Shown here in pieces: positions 43,703 through 56,564 of a stretch of 64,000 bases of DNA. The stretch spans positions 403,333,632-403,397,631 of the forward strand of contig CM060900.1 in assembly GCA_030762935.1 (NCBI GenBank). Direction: 5' to 3'. How positions within the stretch are numbered: the stretch's first letter is position 1; each line of letters begins with the position of its first letter. This DNA is from Hymenopus coronatus (taxonomy: Eukaryota > Arthropoda > Insecta > Mantodea > Hymenopodidae). The position numbers were made by a program, and so were the translations under genes. Under the pieces are notes generated by a model. It searched no databases, was not told the DNA's origin, and saw nothing but the letters and a program-made list of their open reading frames with translations.

Positions 43703-43938
43703 CTGTATCGTAGAGTAGTGTCTAGCGCACTCGCCTATCACCAAGGTGACTCGGGTTCGATCCCAGCCAGCTGTGTATGGGAGTTTTGGTGGACAAAGTC
43801 GCGCAGGGGCGGATTTTCTCCGGCTTCTCCGGTTTTCCCCGCCATCGCATTCTACCGCCGCTCCATCTTCATTTCATATATCATAAGTGTACTCGTCTCA
43901 GGTGCCATATGTAGCAAAATCGGCCGCTAAACACTATA
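43703..43938 (+). repeat. tRNA-derived SINE, family B, copy 3
   Basis: Head TAGAGTAGTGTCTAGCGCAC, B box CGGGTTCGATCCC, body TTTTGGTGGACAAAGTCGCG, CTCCGGTTTTCCCCGCCATC and 3' end GCTAAACACTATAG. The B box is an excellent Pol III match. Confidence 0.85.
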
Positions 43939-44599
43939 GAAACTATACACTTTACACCATAGTCTACCTTTCCTAACACTGTTTAGGTTTTTACTCATAG
44001 GGCAAATTTTAACATTGTCGTTTCTTTGAATGCAACAATTGATTCATTGGCATCTTCTTCTGCAGTTAATTTCAACAAACTATTCACAAACACATTCGCA
44101 TTACGTTTAATTAACACATGAAATACATTCAAGGCTTTTGCTTGCACTACTTCTTATCAGTTCCCTCTTAAGCCGGGATAAATAGTATTGAGGACTCGCT
44201 TATCACTTTTAGAGATGAAGGTTCCATTTTACTGTTTGTTGACTTTCATAGTATCATTAAACATTGAATTATTGGTTAGTTGGCCTTTTTCAGTTTCCAA
44301 ATGAAACTTAAAAGGTGGAACATTAGGAAGGAAACATTAACCATAACCAGGATTGCAATGTTTGTACAGGGAATGGTTATATTCACTCAGCCTTTATTAT
44401 AGGAGGAGACGGCGAGGAGTGTGTCACGTGCTGTAAACACGGTTTCGCTGAGATATAGTCAGGTGGAAATAAAAAGACAAACACATTCTACGCGATTTAA
44501 GAATGAAATCATGATAGCATCTCTATTTTACAGTACACACTGACTTCTGTTAACACAAGTTAATAATGTTCTTGCATTCAGAAACAACTATGCTTATTG
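43939..44599. other. Unassigned DNA
   Basis: Nothing recognised. The right end of the hAT-A element may fall here, but I could not identify its TIR. Confidence 0.35.
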
Positions 44600-45600
44600 A
44601 TTACACTGAATACACATTTACATTCGGAACTCCCCGATAGTCATTTTCTTCCGAATGTCCTTTAAAAACAGCTTGTAGGTTGAGAAGCTTCTTTCAACAT
44701 CCATTGAGGTTGTAGGGGCATATTTATATTAACAGACATAATTACTAACAATTCCAGTTATTCGATTCTTTTTTCTTTGTATTGTAGGAGCTGGTCCCTT
44801 ATATTATACATCAGAACGTATAACCTGTTCTTTTGAAGAATAGTCCTGCCTTTTGTTCGTGTGGCATTTGCAACAGGCTTCTTGGTTATCTAGTTCACGT
44901 CCTGATTTTTTTTTTTTCAATAATACTGACAGCGGCTGTCATTTTTATATCTGAGGATTACGGCTGCGTTATTGCATTGGCCATACAATGATAATTTTGT
45001 TTTACATATTGGATGTATTAAAAAGTATTTTGAAATTAAGGACTGTTGTTGCAATTGCACTACCCCCCTTAGCTTCCAAGGGATTAATTACGTTTACTAA
45101 GGCATAATAATGGTTTCCATAATAAAGCACCCCATTCAGCCACATTCCCTATCATGTAATAATGGACTGAGGGATTGGAATTCTGGTGGCATCTCCTTGA
45201 ATTTTTTAATTCTAGAATGTGTTTTTACAAATATATTTTTTACGTTGAAAACAGAAGCGTCCACACCATGAAAATATGGCCTGATTTTCTCAACCACTCT
45301 GTAAAGTCCCTAGGTCAGAAAGGTTGTGCGAAACATCCTAGGATATGACTTTTTAAATAATTTGGCAGCTTTGACCATAAAGGAGGGAGCGTCTATAACT
45401 AAAAGGAACACCTTTAGAACCAGTGTCCTGTGACTACAGAAGTGACATAGTATTGATAAACACCTGCACGATACTTTTATAATTAACAGTGTCTATCTAG
45501 CTGATTGCATGGAAAAAGGAGTCTGTTTCCTGCACAGTCATTTAATAGAATTCCTACGATAACATTGGCCGCATAGTGTTGCGAAGAGCATAATATTTTA
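44600..45600 (-). pseudogene. hAT transposase A (CGBP1-like), middle and C-terminal dimerisation part
   Basis: Minus-strand reading, with shifts: YAANVIVGILLNDCAGNRLL, DAPSFMVKAAKLFKKSYPRM, KNIFVKTHSRIKKFKEMPPE and, near 44,660-44,730, APTTSMDVERSFSTYKLFLK. The last is the hAT dimerisation signature. The N-terminal part is separated at 48,590-48,790, with another hAT in between. Inactive. Confidence 0.75.
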
Positions 45601-45854
45601 GCAACTAAAGCCTTTGTGAAAAACAACTAGATTCGTGTCTAAACAATTAGAAATATTTTTCTCACATCTATAATGCAAAATATTAGCATACTTTAAGTCA
45701 CTACCTTACCTAAAAATCAATGAATAGCATATCATCATTTAGGTCCGTTATATCAGCCTCAGCAAGCGATTCTTGGGAAGTCGAAGCAGCAGCTCTAATT
45801 CCAGGGTATTTGTATGGCTCGTGTGTTTCTATTGTACGAAGAATTGGTAATAGT

Positions 45855-47560
45855 TCATAATAGTAACAACACTGATTTTTTCGGCATAGTCCAGCTCGGA
45901 TTGAGAAAATAACATTTACCGTCTGTGCTCATTCTATTTCTACACTTTCTCTTCACAAGATTTAGCTGGCTGAAGGCCCTTTACACTTCTGCGTTAGCCC
46001 ACTATCTTGACATAACATATTTTGTTAGTTCTTTAAATGGATTTGAACGTTTGGCATCACGGTAATTAAGAACTTCAAAGCAGAAAGGGACAGGGTTATC
46101 TCTTTTTCACTGCACATTTGTGAGCGTTTCCCACTGAAATTCAATTTTGGTAATTAAATTTCTTTCCGAATAATGCAATTGAAGAAAAGGAACAAGGGAT
46201 TCTTTGACAACCACAAGGGCCCTTGAAACTGACAGAAGTGAAAATTTTCTCAGGAATTCAATGTTGTCAGGCAGCCGCTGTTGCAAATGCTTAATTATAA
46301 AACATACCAGTTTAATACATCTTCATCTGATAGATTTTTCTTGCTCCTCTGTGAGAGATTCCCCTAATTCCCTTAACTTCGTTTCAAAACAAATACCCTA
46401 AATGCGGAGATGGATCTAAGGTATTAACAAAATCACTGTTTGAAAATATCTCGCAACAAGATAGATGGGGATGGCCACTTTCTTAAGAAGTAATTTGTAG
46501 AAAAATACAAGATCATTCAGAAGCTTGCATGGATCTGCATCTGAGATTCAAAACTTTTATTAAGTGCCTGAAGATCTGCGAGCAATTGCCTGGCTTAAGC
46601 AAAAACAAATATGCTAAATTCATTTCATCGTTATACATTTCGAACATTTCAGCTGTGTAACATTTCCCAGAGTTTCTAACAATATTGAAATAGGTTTGGA
46701 ATTTCTAACCACTAATTATTACCCTTTTTACTGCTGGCTTAACTGACAAACATCAAGTATCACGTGCCTGGGAGATCTTTAAGATTTCCTCCCCTTCATT
46801 TATATCAGCAAAGATCTTACGATAAAATAACTGGCATGCTGAGGACCTTGCAAACCAATTATAGGTTTCTCTAAAAAGAGAATCTAGATTTCTGGGAAGA
46901 CATTCACCAGTTGCAGCAAAGGTTGCTAGCTGAACAGACTGGCAAACACACCTGATAATTACGAAAGGTGATATCTCCTTTAACAACTGATAGATGCCAT
47001 TATTGACATCCACCATTAACCATTGTCTGTACCTATCCCTGCATGTATTTGTTTACAATTCCGTATCTGCTAATGCCTGCTTAATGGCAGCAACAATGTC
47101 CTAAGCATTACATTTCTCTAGATCTGCAAGTGTTAGAACATTTGAATAATTTTTTTTTGATGACTTACTCTGATAATTATTGCTATGGCCAATAGTTTGT
47201 AAACACTAATGTCAGTGGATTTATCCACAAGAATGCTAGACATTCCATCCCCGATGTCATTTCTTAAATCGCATAAAAAGTAAGGTCCCATCAAATTCTT
47301 AATGATTGTACTGCGCGGTTTTTTTCAGTACTATCTTTCAATTTATCTTTGCATAACTCCCCTAGGTGATAGAATGCTTGCACAATGCACAGAAATAAAC
47401 ATTGCAAGTGAACCTTCTGCAACATAACTCTCCAAAGTATCCGTTATGGGTAGAAAAGAACATACAATTTTTGCCTGCCTTTCGGTTGTTCCAGGTTCGT
47501 GGAGTTTTGGTGCTTTTTTTTTATTTGTAATCAGCATCTAAGTCTGCTCTCCTGGCTCGG
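45855..47560 (-). pseudogene. hAT transposase B, nearly full length, nested in hAT-A
   Basis: In minus-strand order: ERQAKIVCSFLPITDTLESY and SLAMFISVHCASILSP (47,537-47,343), LRNDIGDGMSSILVDKSTDI (catalytic Asp block near 47,230), VNNGIYQLLKEISPFVIIRC, CLPRNLDSLFRETYNWFARS and ISQARDT (47,016-46,753), CYTAEMFEMYNDEMNLAYLF (near 46,630), LDPSPHLGYLF, YRDAKRSNPFKELTKYVMS and the C-terminal AFSQLNLVKRKCRNRM (near 45,940). The RW motif expected after ARDT is lost. Many frameshifts. Confidence 0.8.
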
Positions 47561-47904
47561 AAAGAACACCGACATGTTTTGCAAAGTGCTTTCGTATTAT
47601 CTGCTGTAGCTCTTGAAAGCCATTCCAAGTAATTTAGGTTGTGTAACCACTCACTCCGAAACTTTTCCACGTAATAATGTTATACTTTAGTACCGATACT
47701 ACTCTTGGTAGCAGGCAGTAAATACTAATATGTGAAAAACACAATAATGAAACCGTCACTATAACACGATAACAGCTACACTCTAAGCAATCTAATCTAG
47801 CACACGTTGACTTATTAATAAGACCAATACCTGGTACCACAACACTATTATAAAATCGTAGTAATTACACTCTGAGAATAAGATCACGTAGTGACATCTT
47901 AATG
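47561..47904. other. Unassigned DNA next to hAT-B
   Basis: Probably the 5' flank or end of hAT-B. No clear TIR found. Confidence 0.3.
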
Positions 47905-48260
47905 CAAAGTAAGACTATGAAAGAACTGCATTGTAATATGACTTATTTTATGTAGTTCATCACAAAAAGCGTGCATAAACATTCTGGGCATGATAGAAAC
48001 AAAAAATGTTTATGTAGCACATTACTGTATTTCGTCTTCTAAACGGAAGGCATCTCATATCACACAGGTCATTATTCTACGAAATAAACATAAAAGAACT
48101 GCGGGTTAACATGACTCATTCTACCTATGTATTTTATTACGATAAGCGTGCATTAACATCCTGGGAACGGTAGAAATAAAAATGCTTATGTGGCGCATTC
48201 CTGTTTCTAGTCGTCTGAAGGAAAGGCATTTCATGTCACTTGTCGTTATTCTATGAAAAA
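47905..48260. repeat. Two-copy tandem repeat, period about 172 bp
   Basis: AAAGAACTGC at 47,920 and 48,092 is followed in both copies by ATGACT(T/C)ATT, AGCGTGCAT(A/T)AACAT, TGGG, GTAGAAA-like, ATG(T/C)TTATGT, CGTCT and AAGGCAT(C/T)TCAT. It lies between the two parts of hAT-A. Confidence 0.75.
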
Positions 48261-48563
48261 ATGTGCTATATTGCCAGCACGTGTCCTACATCAGCTTCTT
48301 CCTTGAATAGTGCCTATCCATCTATCTATAATCAACATCTTACATTTCCAGGAACGACTATATTTCAGCTAGACAGAATCTTAAAGAGACTAGAAATTTC
48401 AAGTACAACTAAATTAATATTTTTGCAACTAAACCTCCTTAAAATCAACAAGATCTAGTCGCAAAATAACCAAATTGGCAACTCTGGCTAGATATCGCCC
48501 AGCTACACCTGCCGTATCATCTATCGATGCCTAAATGCTATAAACAGTAATGCTTTCTCTGAC

Positions 48564-48588
48564 TTTTTTTTTTTTTTTTTTTTTTTTT
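48564..48588. repeat. T homopolymer run (25 bases)
   Basis: Directly follows, on the minus strand, the hAT-A N-terminal reading. It may be an A tail of a small retro-insertion or simple slippage. Confidence 0.7.
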
Positions 48589-48589
48589 C

Positions 48590-48790
48590 ATATTATGAAC
48601 TAAACAATTCTGATCCAGTATTGTGCGAGAATGAAACATGTTGTTAGTATATTTCTCAATGAACTCTTCGAAGTGAAGCTTATTAGCTTTATCAAATGGA
48701 ATATTCGTCTTTAAGAGCATGTCGCACAAATCTTGGTTAATTTCTGATTCCCTGTTTGATAACATCTCGCTTCTTGGTGGTTTTGTCACT
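48590..48790 (-). pseudogene. hAT transposase A, N-terminal part
   Basis: QDLCDMLLKTNIPFDKANKL then HFEEFIEKYTNNMFHSRTIL matches the N-terminal region of CGBP1-like hAT proteins (F....L..ANIPF.KL.N..F..FLEKYT...IP..STL). About 2.9 kb separates it from the rest at 45,600, consistent with insertion of hAT-B. Confidence 0.65.
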
Positions 48791-50567
48791 TTACATAGCC
48801 TACGAATTTGCCGAAATAATACTCGCTTCCAAAATCCGCCACTACTATGCTCATGTCACGCGTAACCTGTTTCATCGTTTCCTGTATAAACATTGCAAGC
48901 CTAATCATAACTACTACTAGCAAAGTTTAATTAATAGAAACATTAAGAGGACATACATATATTTTCTCTGTAGATTTACGGCAGTTACTAAGCACACTGT
49001 TTCTATACATTGCGTGTCGCTGATATATGTTGTCTTCTATTTGGGTTACCAAGTACAAACGTTGTAAATGTTAACAACATAGGCTTCTTTTATGTATTTC
49101 GTTCGGGAGGTTTATATTACACCTTTGCTTACAAGTAAGAAGACATTGCATCTATACATTTGTTTCCTTTTTTTAAGCTTATACGCGAAGAAATATTTGG
49201 CTAAATATTTTTGTCAGGAATGTGACTGATACTTTCATTTGTGCTTGCCGGTTCTTATTTTCTCATTACGCATGTGCGGCATATGACTACACAATTCCGT
49301 GTTCCCGAAGAGAAGCTTCCCCACTCAGCTTCACGTACCCCAACCCACAAACCAACTACACCTTAAGGCACTGAGTTCTTCAGCGCTTAGGCACAGGATA
49401 TCAAAATTGTTTGTGTCCGAAAACTGCTGTTTTTTTTTTTAATACTGCTATAGTGCAGTGGCGTACAGTACTCAAAAGCAAATGGTGTGATTATGTGTCT
49501 CTTCTGTTGGTTTTCAACCCATGCTTTTAGCACTAGAGCTTTACACATTTTTTTCCGTAGTATATAAACATGTATACGTGTGCCTTGATAAGTTCTATGT
49601 TCAGTGGCTTCCTGGCCTAAACGAACCTACAGAATGCTTTCTAATCTAATATAACCAGTAAGTTATATAAACACGAGTACAAAATGTTTTGGAATAGTTT
49701 AGATAGCCATTAGTTATAATACCGTGTAATTATTAAAAATAGCAGAGAGATAAATAATTGTTGCTAGATATATTTAAATCAATTGTTACGTTACTCTATA
49801 TATTTAGCAAATTACACTTTTAAGTTTAATTTAGTTATAAGAAAATGTATTGAATGCTAGTATAATAATGCTGCTGGGTTCCAGCGGCCAAATAGGAAAG
49901 GTAGAAAAAATACAGCTTTGATTAATATAGCTAGTTAGCAGCTATTTATTCTGCATACCAGTATAGGTATATATATATATATTAATTTTTGAAAAAGGTT
50001 TTTTTTTTTTTTTTTTGCTTTTGTAGCTTTAATTTAAATATTAAAACATTGGACAATGTAAAAAAAATTAAATAAAAAAGAAAAATAAAAAATATAGAAA
50101 ATTAATTATGGAAATAAGTTAAATTATTTAAAAAGAGGGATAAATTGTTTAAATTAAAGAACAAATTAATAACTGACAAATAATTAAATATTTCATATAC
50201 ATGCTTTTAAAGATGATAGTAAGAAATTAAAATTAAAAAAAAAAAATTGTATTTAAGATTTATCATGTGTTAAGAATGTTTTAGTACGTAGTATTTAATA
50301 GTATTAGATAAATCTATCTGAAAATAGTGGATGTAAAATGTTTTAAATGTATAATAAATAATAACAATGTTGGAATATATGCCACTGCAGATTCTTTCTC
50401 AACTCCAAGTATTGGTGTTATCTTCACAGCTTCCTTGGGAGCAATGCAGCATCTGAATTGAAAACCCACTGTTGGCAGGATAAAGAGCTCTGCCAAGGAC
50501 CCGTACCATCGAAATTTGTGTCTATATCAGTGAGGATGGGTGGTACACATATACTTACTTTCCCAGT
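48791..50567. other. Unassigned AT-rich DNA
   Basis: No gene. Homopolymer T runs at about 49,430-49,440 and 50,000-50,016. Confidence 0.4.
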
Positions 50568-51556
50568 TTGTCGCTCAGGTTTTGCCACTGCCTAAGCTCT
50601 ATGCAAGACAAATCATATGTGCGGTTTCTTGGTTCATGTGGCAGGGCTGTATTTTTCGAGTGCCCATGTCTACATTGTATTTATATCCGCAAAAAAGGTG
50701 GCATTGGGCTGATAAATGATAGCTTTAAGTGTCTGGCATTGTTTCTCAGTCGTGGGTGGCATACACAAGACACACATGTCAGTTTTTCCGCCGCGTGGTT
50801 GTAGTCTTGGTCCACTACTGTTGACCTACGTAGTCCTGTGGATCTTCGCTCTATCCCAGCTACATTACGATACCTACAAACATATTTCTTGGAATGGTGT
50901 TACCTTAGTCCCTCTTGTTCACAACCCGGAGGGCATCTGGCACGACGCATCTATAAGGAACTGCTTCAAGTCCGCCAATGCGTCTTAAACGAATCGCACC
51001 ACTGCATCTGAATTACCAACAATTCTGGAAGAATTTCAACGGCGCTGTCCTTCCGTACGCATTTCGCTCCCTTTGGTATCAAGCAATTCATGATGTCATA
51101 CCGACACGACAGCGTCTGGCAGCTATTCACCTGAGTGACTCCCCGACATGTCCTCATTGTCATCAACTGGATACTGTATTACATCGTGTTGCTACTTGCT
51201 CCACTGTGTCTGCTGTGTATACCATCGCTATAAGCTTTTTGGGAAAGTTAAGTGTACCAAATTGTGCTCTAGAAAACTTTCTTCGTCCGGATTTTCCCCA
51301 CCCGCATAGGCGGCAGAAAACCTTGCTATGGATCATTGGGTACACGATCTTTTATATACTTTCGCATTTCCAGAGTGGTGTGGAACCGATGCAGTACATG
51401 GGCTACATGAGGAGGGCGAGGTGGAAGATTAGCGTGAGCAGCAATTTTCGACGGCACTTCGGCAGTTGTTTGCGAGTTCTTGATAATTAATATAACTATA
51501 TATAATAAAAAATCAAGAAAAACATAAGCAGAATTAGTAAAAAAAAAAAAAAAAAG
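50568..51556 (+). pseudogene. LINE ORF2 C-terminal fragment with CCHC-type zinc motif
   Basis: Three overlapping frames read in order: KKGGIGLINDSFKCLALFLS, LRTYKHISWNG-like decayed linker, and an open 170-codon stretch (50,978-51,490) with YQQFWKNFNGAV, SLWYQAIHDVIPTRQRLAAI, CPHCHQLDTVLHRVATC and YMGYMRRARWKISVSSNFRR. This W..IHD.IPT..RL...CP.C...DT..H....C order is the C-terminal part of a class of insect LINE ORF2 proteins. The copy is 5'-truncated and ends in an A tail at 51,539-51,556. Confidence 0.8.
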
Positions 51557-51844
51557 TTATTGACCGAGCCTAGTAAATGTGGAAGAAATGTCTTTGCGTT
51601 TAAGAAAAAGAAAATGATTCACTTCTTGTAAACATGTACCCACAACAAATGTGAGCGATGAAATATTGCCATTTCAACAAGTTGGAGGACTTTATATCAT
51701 CCTGTTTATAGATATTATTTTCATTGATTAAACCGTGAAGACTTAGCACTGAGTATCCGCGAGTAGTCTTACAACATTTTTATTGCAAACTGCTATTTAG
51801 AATGTTGTTAGAACTATCATTCCAAATTAACCATTTATTTTGAA
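51557..51844. other. Unassigned DNA
   Basis: Nothing recognised. Confidence 0.35.
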
Positions 51845-51854
51845 ATGTATTCTA

Positions 51855-52640
51855 AACTAATAGTGATGATAGTAATCACAACAGTAATAATAATAACTAC
51901 AACAACAATTGCGATGATAGTAATAATCATAAACATAATAATAATAATAACAATAATAATAATAGTAATAAGAATAGTAATAATAATAGTAATATTAATA
52001 GTAATAATAATACAAATACTACTAATAATAGTAGTAATAATAATAATAATAATAATTGTGATGATAATAACAATGATAATAATAATCATAACCATAATAA
52101 TAACAAGAACAAAACTAATAGTAATAATATTTATAACATTAACAACAACAATAATAATAATAATAATAACCATAATAATAACAACAATCAGAATAATAAT
52201 AATTATAATAGTAGTAATAATATTAATAGTAATACTCCTACTACTAATAACAGTAATAATATTAATAATAATATTAACAATAGTAATATTAATAATAACA
52301 ACAAAAACAATCATAATTAATAATACTAAAAACAAGAATAACAATAATTGATCATAATAATAATATTAATAATAATAATAATAGTAGTAATAATAATAAT
52401 AATAACAAGAAGAACAATAATAATAGTGATAATAATATTAATACTAATAGTAATACTACTACTACTAATAATAATAATATTATTAAAAATAATAATTGTG
52501 ATAATAACAATGCTAATAATAATAATAATAATCATAACAATAATATTAATAATATTAATAACAATAATAATAACATTAATAACCATAATAATTACAAAAA
52601 AATAATAATAATAATAATCATCATCATCATCATAATAGTG
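51855..52640. repeat. Long degenerate AAT-type microsatellite
   Basis: About 785 bases made almost wholly of AAT, AGT, AAC, ATT and GAT triplets, kept in triplet phase over long runs and ending in ATC repeats. Open frames of 168-169 codons on both strands are translations of the repeat (Ile-rich) and are not genes. Confidence 0.95.
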
Positions 52641-54540
52641 TGCCTTTACCACAATCCGCACATTTCACTTTCCTTTCCCACTAGAGACCACGATGTACAT
52701 TTATATGCAGCAATGTATTAAAATATACCATTGGTAACGGCTGGCACCAAGCGAACTAAGCGGATATAGTTTTCCAATGTTGGTACTCCGCCTAGCAGAC
52801 GGAATAATATTTGGAGTCAGAACGCAGATTTACCAAAATTTCAGCCCTTAGCTTCAATTAGTGTCTGAGATAACGGGGCATTTGTAAACAACATTTTACT
52901 TCAGAAATTGCTTTCAAACATATAATTTTAAAAAATGTAACCTAACTTTCAATTTACAACTTCGCAGTACTTCAAAACTCTCACATGAGAAAATGCTGCG
53001 AAATATGAGTGAGATGCAAATGCTGCGAATAGCTAAAGTAAAAGTTTGTGTTCAAAATAAAATATGTCTTCCATAACACTAATATTTGCAAAGCTATTGA
53101 TGTTTTATAGCAAAATATTCTAAAAACTACTACACAGGATTATTTTCAACAATATTTTTAAATTATTTACAACTAGCGTACCCCCTATGAAAATTATACC
53201 ATATGCAATTAAAACATGAATATGGGAAAAAATATGAAAATGCCATTTTGACTCCCCTTAAAATATGGAATTATTATGGTTTTGAAATAGCTGTAAAATG
53301 TATGAACCTCCGAATTTCTTCTTAGCCCTCTAAACTTTTGAATAGAATTTCTGAAGTCATGCTTTAAAAATTAACTATTCTAGCCACATCAACTAAATCA
53401 GCCCCACATGATAATGGCAATGTTCGTACTATGTGGTAAAAGTTTTATGCGGATACACCTTATAGCTTCAGGAGAAACAGGGCATTTATTCTGAAAACTA
53501 TCGTTTTGAGTTTTCACATTTAAAGTAATTACTACCATAAACCTAATATTTTAATGAAACAAGCACAAAATTGTCACAGCTTTATAAAATGCAAACAAAA
53601 ATAAATAAATAATTTTTTGTTTGTTTTTTTGTTTGCTTTGGATTTGACGATTCCCCTTAATAAAGCATTTAGGGTTTTAATGCATATCGAATGACATACA
53701 TCTGTCCAAAGTACTTGCCGGGATATTTCATAATTTTTTCAGAACTTTGTAAATGCCCAAAACATTCAATTATATTTTTAAAACATTAATATGACATAAT
53801 TTCATTCTTGAATAGTATGTGAAAAACGATATGGATGAAGGTTGAGTTATCCTACTATTTAGTTATGGAGAAAATGTTAAATGGAAACTCCAATTTTCAG
53901 CTTAAACATTGGCACTGCATTCATATTATTATATAATGACTTCATAAGTAAGCTTATTAACAAAATAACAATCATTTTTAATGTTACTATTTTAGAGAAA
54001 GTATAAAAAAATTCACATGTATAGTTATAGAAAACTGCATTCCACAGAACAGTTTTAAAATAAGAAAGTTCTGACACTGGAAAACTTGGGGGGGGGGGGA
54101 CAAAAAAAAAACAGAGTTTTAAATTTGGACGCTAAACTAATATTATTTCTGACTTTTAAGGTTTTAAAAATGCTTAATGCATGTGCCACCACTCCATCTT
54201 CCACCTCTCTTGAATGGTTTGTTCATATTAATTCATGCAAAATTTGCTTTTTAATCATAATTTTAAAGGAATTTAGGTTTATAGGCATTGAATGGACATT
54301 TTCTGTGGTTTAAATGGTTACATTTCTAACTGCAGACAACTGAAATATAAGGTATGCAAGTTTTTAATAAATAACACTGCAATGTTTAGTATTTTTTGGC
54401 CTTATTGTATCTTAAGCGTAGCTTAAAGTAAGAAGCACATCACAGACATGACAATTTCATGTATAAGTTAAACATTATTGTTTATGCTTCTTAATGTCTG
54501 CAAAAATAGCTCTTTTGTAGATAAAGAAATCAGACTCTGC
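52641..54540. other. Unassigned AT-rich DNA
   Basis: No gene. Short frames at 53,877-54,313 are not convincing. Confidence 0.4.
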
Positions 54541-54770
54541 TTTACACAGGGTGTCCAGCAAACTATCCTCAAGAAATTCCCTGACTTTTCCATACCATGA
54601 GATAAATTTTCCCTGACCGAAAAAAACAGCTACACACAATTAAAACAAAAGTAAGATTTCATGTCAGTATCATTAGACATAAAAGTACTCTGGTTTGTGG
54701 CCTATGGTCTACTGGGTATTCTTTTTCTAAATGTTTTGTTCAAAATGTATTAGATATCTTCAGAGGTTCA

Positions 54771-54833
54771 GCCGAAGTACTCTCTTGCTAATCGCATCAA
54801 GTTGTACCAATATTAGCAAAAGAGTACTTCAGC
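54771..54833. repeat. Inverted repeat with 22-bp arms
   Basis: GCCGAAGTACTCTCTTGCTA at 54,771 onward pairs with TTAGCAAAAGAGTACTTCAG at 54,813 onward with two mismatches and a 19-base loop. It lies about 220 bases inside the transposon's left end. Confidence 0.75.
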
Positions 54834-55079
54834 CATACCACTAAAGATGTTCAACAAAGCTTCGGATGAAATGTCTTGAAGAGGAATACCCACAAGCCCA
54901 ATGAAGTATACTTACAATATAATATTTACTTAATTACAATTAATAGTTAAAATTAATAAGTTAATAACTCACCTACTGACTTGTAATTGGAGATCATGTG
55001 GTACCATAAATTATGCATAACACTGTAAAATAATATTTACATTTATTAACATTATTGTGTAAATAATGAATTCCAAGTT

Positions 55080-55235
55080 AACTCATACTACTAAGCTTTT
55101 TAATTTCTTCAGTTAAAGCTTCTGCTTCTTGGAGAGCATCTTTTAGAAGCTCAACTTTTTTGGCCTCTTTAACATTGTTACTTCTGTGAGTGCTCTTCTT
55201 CTTTCCATAGCCTCTTATCTTTCTCTGTCATAGCC
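55080..55235 (-). pseudogene. Probable last exon of the 54,547-58,287 transposon gene
   Basis: After an acceptor (TATTTCTACATTCAG) the minus strand reads MTEKDKRLWKEEEHSQ. In a second frame, probably after a one-base change, it reads VKEAKKVELLKDALQEAEAL then TEEIKKL, a clear coiled-coil pattern before a stop. Function unknown; presumably the transposase C terminus or an accessory protein. Confidence 0.45.
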
Positions 55236-56084
55236 TGAATGTAGAAATAATTGTTAATTACAAGAAGGAACCATCTTACCAGCAAAAATAATTTTGGAAC
55301 AGATCATTTAAATCAAATAAAACACCCCAAACGGAAACTTGTGAACATCAATAATGTGTTTTTAAGAGTTTATTAATACAATTTTAAAAACCAGTAGTGT
55401 AAATAATTTGTAAGTTTTTAAAAAAATCAGGGGCATCATGAAGTGGGGCAGAGGGGTAAACTTCCCCCTAAGCTAGAAAAATAATTAGGATGTTGGCTTA
55501 TAATTGATGATGTACTTATGATACAAATGTGTCACATTTATTAAACGAAAGAAAAATTTATTTTAGGATAAACGTGTCATTAAAATTCACTTAAACTCGA
55601 GAAAATCTTTCAGGAACCTCCCCTCACCCCAATTAGAAACTGAAATGATGCTTCTGCACAAAATCAATCATTTTTCAGCAGTGATGATGATAAAAAACAG
55701 GGGAAATGGAGATAATGGTAGATTGGAGGAATTATCTCTGTACAAATGAAAGGCCATAAATTACAGGCAAAATCTTACTCTTGAGAAGAAACCTATTGTC
55801 TGCAAAACATGAACTTTCCGATTTCACATAATGTTTTTAAGTATTAGTCATTTTATTTGTAATAATGTTTCCCAGAAGTATACCAGAATTGCAATTTGCA
55901 ATGCAATCCTCCCCCCCCCCCCACCTTGCAATGGAATTAACATAAGTGAGAATCAAATTGGGACTTTTCAAAAAAATATCAAAATAAGGTAGCAAATAGA
56001 AGCTGTGTAGTGATACTGAAATCATTTTACGTACCTATTCATTTTATGACAAGTTTGAGACTGGCAAACTCTTATGCAGTCCAA

Positions 56085-56292
56085 GCCCTGGCCGAGTGGT
56101 CAGACCACTTGCCTCTCACCTAGACGGCCCGGGTTCGATCCCAAGCGACCGCATGTGAGATTTGTGGTGGACAAAGCGGCGCAGAGGCGGTTTTTTTTCG
56201 GTTTCCGCCGCCATCACATTCCACCGATGCTCCGTCTTCATGTATCATCGCCTGCGGTGCCAGTGCAGTAAACGCGGGCGTTAAACACTGTC
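56085..56292 (+). repeat. tRNA-derived SINE, family B, copy 4
   Basis: Head CTGGCCGAGTGGTCAGACCA, B box CGGGTTCGATCCC, body TGGTGGACAAAGCGGCGCAG and 3' end GCGGGCGTTAAACACTGTC. The A and B boxes are close to consensus. Nested in the DNA transposon. Confidence 0.9.
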
Positions 56293-56564
56293 AAAGAAAC
56301 CTCTTATGCTGGAATCATAATGTACTTGATGCGACGTAACTTGAAACAAAACACACCTATTTAAGGTTAAATTACCGTGACAACCTAATTTCTTGATTCT
56401 GTCAAATTGTTCCTTCCCATTACCTATGTTAAGTGAGGCACATATTGCTTAGCGTATAACTGAAATTTTGGTAACTGTAGGGTAACTTCTATGGCATTTA
56501 TGCACAGTGAAACATACAAAGCCGTTGATATTCACTCCATTTTACGGTAAAAACAAGGAAATAA

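Noticed and set aside
51835..52661. Four Ile-rich open frames of 85-169 codons on both strands
   Set aside because: They are translations of the AAT-type microsatellite and have no protein-like composition.
56085..56160. Possible tRNA gene (serine- or leucine-like head)
   Set aside because: The same head and body recur in at least five copies with 3' SINE sequence, so it is a SINE head.
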